DNA of 8,698 nt, taken from positions 1 to 8,698 of the forward strand of contig MNYA01000484.1 of the NCBI GenBank assembly GCA_001872985.1, written 5' to 3'. Positions 7,355-8,698 of this stretch are shown here, piece after piece; positions within the stretch are counted from its first letter, which is position 1, and each line of letters begins with the position of its first letter. The stretch is from a bacterium CG2_30_54_10 (GTDB lineage Bacteria; Muiribacteriota; Ozemobacteria; Ozemobacterales; Ozemobacteraceae). A program made the translations under genes and the position numbers. Under the pieces are notes generated by a model that saw only the letters and a program-made list of their open reading frames with translations, ran no database searches and was not told where the DNA came from.

Positions 7355-7363
7355 TGCTATTAT
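7355..7363 (+). promoter_or_regulatory. Extended -10 promoter for the STAS-like/PstS-like unit
   Basis: TGCTATTAT combines a TGn extension with TATTAT, one mismatch from TATAAT. A 4/6 match to the -35 consensus (TTCCCA, 7335-7340) lies exactly 17 nt upstream. The start would be near 7370, giving a leader of about 60 nt to the ATG at 7430. A perfect TTGACA at 7316-7321 has no suitable -10 at the right distance. Confidence 0.5.
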
Positions 7364-7429
7364 CATTTGTCGATCGCGGTCGCGGGTGTAATGCGAGAGG
7401 CTTCGTGAAACAAGCCAGGAGAGGTTCGG

Positions 7430-7813
7430 ATGTCCATTGCCTACACAATCGAAGTTGGTTTCGTCTGGTATAAGTTGTCCGGTCATCAGGAGATTGAGGA
7501 GACCAAGCAGGCGTTCGAAGCCGCTCTTCGTGACCCTGGTTTCAGAGAAGGGTTAAATGTTCTCATTGACGCCAGGGATTCGTCCGGAAAGCGCACAAGT
7601 AGCGATCTTTCTAGCTTGGCCAATTTTTTTGGAAGTCACCGGAGACTCCTTGGGAAAAAGTTCGCCCTCCTGATCCAGGAGCAGAACCCGACTCCGGGAA
7701 AATATTCCAGAACCCTCGTGCCTCAATCAGACCGGTACAAAGTTCGGTTTTTTATTTTCTACGCGCCGGAAGATGCGATAAAATGGTTGACGACTGAAAT
7801 AGAACCTTCCTGA
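7430..7813 (+). CDS. Small protein of SpoIIAA/STAS-like appearance
   Basis: This 127-residue soluble protein has no signal peptide or membrane helix. The pattern of an N-terminal strand pair (YTIEVGFVWYKLSGH, residues 5-19), a helix with EIEETKQAFEAAL (21-33), then DPGFREGLNVLIDARDSSG (35-53), a second helix (about 58-73) and a strand KKFALLIQEQ resembles small STAS or SpoIIAA-like proteins. In these, the strand ending in LID packs between helices. Residues 50-53 read DSSG, the tetrapeptide phosphorylated in SpoIIAA-type anti-sigma antagonists. However, it lies closer to the LID strand than in true antagonists, so this may be coincidence. The start is supported by AGGAGAGG at 7417-7424. The PstS-like gene begins 54 bp downstream with no terminator between, so the two are probably co-transcribed. 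The function is unknown; family assignment is by fold pattern only. Confidence 0.7.
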   Translation: MSIAYTIEVGFVWYKLSGHQEIEETKQAFEAALRDPGFREGLNVLIDARDSSGKRTSSDLSSLANFFGSHRRLLGKKFALLIQEQNPTPGKYSRTLVPQSDRYKVRFFIFYAPEDAIKWLTTEIEPS

Positions 7814-7855
7814 CTCTTCGCCCTTTTCCTTTCTTTCCCATGTACAAAAATTATT

Positions 7856-7859
7856 GGAG
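7856..7859 (+). promoter_or_regulatory. Shine-Dalgarno site of the PstS-like gene
   Basis: GGAG lies 8 nt before ATG 7868 and fixes this start, which also yields a complete signal peptide. The 54-bp gap from the upstream gene contains a pyrimidine-rich stretch but no hairpin. Confidence 0.6.
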
Positions 7860-7867
7860 ATTCTAAC

Positions 7868-8689
7868 ATGTTCAACTTTCGTCTGGTTGCCGTTTTTCTG
7901 TCCGTAGCTCTTTCGTTCGGAAGCCCCTTGTCCGCCCAACTGAATTATGAAGGTTCATCGTCGCTGGGGGATTCGCTCATTCCGGAGCTGGCGAAGGACT
8001 TCACGGCGAAGACCGGCATTCAGTTTGGAACGATCAATCCAACCAACTCAGCCCAAGGGTTTCAGGGTGTGAAGAGCGGAAAAGCTGCTATTGGCGGCCT
8101 TTCCAGGCTTCTAACACAAGAAGAACTCAAGGACGGCTTTGCAAACCGGGTCATCGGATATGATGCGGTCGTTGTATACGTCAATTTGCAAAACCCTATA
8201 AAGAACATCACCATCGCCCAATTGAAAAGTGTTTTTTCCGGGAAAATCGTCAACTGGAAAGACCTTGGCGGAAGCGATGTCCCGATCGTGGTTCTCGTAA
8301 AGCTCGGTGGAGAGGAAGGCGGCGTGGTGGGTCAGTTCAAGGAACTGGTAATGGCTGGAGAATCTATGGCCAGCCCGTCGCTTGCATTCCCCAGCCACCA
8401 GGAAAACGTCGAGTATGTCGCGAGCAACCCGGCCGCGATTACCTTCGCATCGCTAGCCGGCGACAAGAAAACCGGTCGGATCCTCTCGGTCGAAGGGGTT
8501 GATCCCTCCCGGAAAGCGCTTTTATCCGGGGAATATCCCCTGGCAAGGCCTTATTTGCTGATTTTCAAGAGCAATCCGCCGGAGCCTGATGTAGCGAAGT
8601 TCATCGAGTTTGTCTTTTCTTCGGAAGGCCAGGCGATCGTCCAGAAATTCGTTGTTCCGGTGGTCAGTTTCGACGGCAAGGAAAACTGA
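7868..8689 (+). CDS. Exported PstS-like (phosphate-type) substrate-binding protein
   Basis: The 273-residue protein belongs to the PstS/PBP-like superfamily of periplasmic binding proteins. A Sec signal peptide spans residues 1-23 (cleavage expected at LSA|Q). No lipobox Cys is present, so it should be free in the periplasm. Family landmarks in order are GSSSLGDSLIPELAKDF (about 29-45), SAQGFQGVKSGKAAIGGLSR (61-80), GYDAVVVYVNLQNPI (97-111) and ITIAQLKSVFSGKIVNWKDL with GG (114-135). The final section, FIEFVFSSEGQAIV, is the usual C-terminal helix. In phosphate binders the segment after the GG-D-P strand reads like R..GSGT..F and holds the anion. Here it is K145-LGGEEGGVVGQF157, so the Arg and the SGT turn are missing. 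No permease or ATPase gene is adjacent and a terminator follows. It could bind phosphate weakly, bind another ligand, or act as a sensor or structural protein. Confidence 0.88.
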   Translation: MFNFRLVAVFLSVALSFGSPLSAQLNYEGSSSLGDSLIPELAKDFTAKTGIQFGTINPTNSAQGFQGVKSGKAAIGGLSRLLTQEELKDGFANRVIGYDAVVVYVNLQNPIKNITIAQLKSVFSGKIVNWKDLGGSDVPIVVLVKLGGEEGGVVGQFKELVMAGESMASPSLAFPSHQENVEYVASNPAAITFASLAGDKKTGRILSVEGVDPSRKALLSGEYPLARPYLLIFKSNPPEPDVAKFIEFVFSSEGQAIVQKFVVPVVSFDGKEN

Positions 8690-8698
8690 TTTTTTTTT
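8664..8698 (+). terminator. Intrinsic terminator overlapping the stop codon
   Basis: TCAGTTT (8664-8670) pairs with AAACTGA (8683-8689) across a 12-nt loop and is followed directly by at least nine T residues up to the window edge. The 3' arm contains the stop codon TGA. The stem is only 7 bp and AT-rich, extendable by G-T pairs at its base, so efficiency is uncertain. The tract suggests that the two-gene unit ends here and that no pstCAB-type genes are in the same transcript. Confidence 0.5.

Larger units (their letters stand above)
7064..7429. other. Divergent intergenic control region
   Basis: This stretch of 366 bp has no convincing gene. It contains an extended -10 promoter for the leftward operon near its left edge, a 57-bp structured element at 7174-7230, an A/T-tract hairpin at 7297-7317, and an extended -10 promoter for the rightward genes at 7355-7363. 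Its left part is A-rich on the plus strand (7155-7175). The stretch 7231-7295 shows nothing I can interpret. Confidence 0.7.

Noticed and set aside
7479..7580. DSSG at residues 50-53 as proof of an anti-sigma factor antagonist
   Set aside because: The motif is about three residues after the LID strand instead of the spacing in SpoIIAA, and no anti-sigma kinase or sigma factor gene is in the window.
1..8698. CRISPR array, rRNA, transposase, toxin-antitoxin or phage genes
   Set aside because: No regularly spaced repeats, rRNA-like stretches or proteins of these families were seen on either strand.

Overview
The window comes from a diderm (Gram-negative type) bacterium of moderate GC content that I cannot place in a phylum. 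The evidence for a diderm is a set of type IV pilin-like / type II secretion pseudopilin genes plus an exported, non-lipidated substrate-binding protein. The combination of very large PilX-like proteins, HEAT-repeat proteins and dispersed palindromic repeats suggests a poorly characterised environmental lineage; this is inference.

Layout. Positions 1-7027 are one minus-strand gene set, read right to left. It starts with a 959-residue HEAT-repeat protein with one transmembrane helix (7027-4148). Next is an unusually large (899 aa) PilX/GspK-like pilus tip-type protein (4054-1355), then a PilV/GspI-like minor pilin (1199-732), then a PilW/GspJ-like minor pilin that runs off the left edge (712-1). 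Intergenic gaps are 93, 155 and 19 bp, which suits a single operon. The 155-bp gap holds a 72-bp imperfect palindrome of a dispersed-repeat type.

Positions 7028-7429 are a divergent control region. It has an extended -10 promoter pointing each way, an A/T-tract hairpin, and a separate 57-bp repeat-like element (7174-7230) that can fold as a three-way junction or as one long hairpin.

Positions 7430-8698 are a two-gene plus-strand unit. It encodes a small cytoplasmic protein resembling SpoIIAA/STAS-type folds, followed by an exported PstS-like (phosphate-type) substrate-binding protein. It closes with a probable intrinsic terminator that overlaps the last codons and runs into the window edge.

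How the genes may work together. The three prepilin-type proteins look like a minor-pilin complex of the kind that primes and caps a pilus or pseudopilus, with the 899-aa protein as the probable tip. The HEAT-TM protein, encoded first, could be an assembly or scaffold factor spanning the inner membrane; that role is inferred only from gene position and topology. No ATPase, platform protein, secretin, major pilin or prepilin peptidase lies in the window, so those would have to be encoded elsewhere. The PstS-like protein has no transporter permease or ATPase next to it, and its usual anion-binding Arg...SGT loop is altered, so it may not be a normal phosphate importer component.
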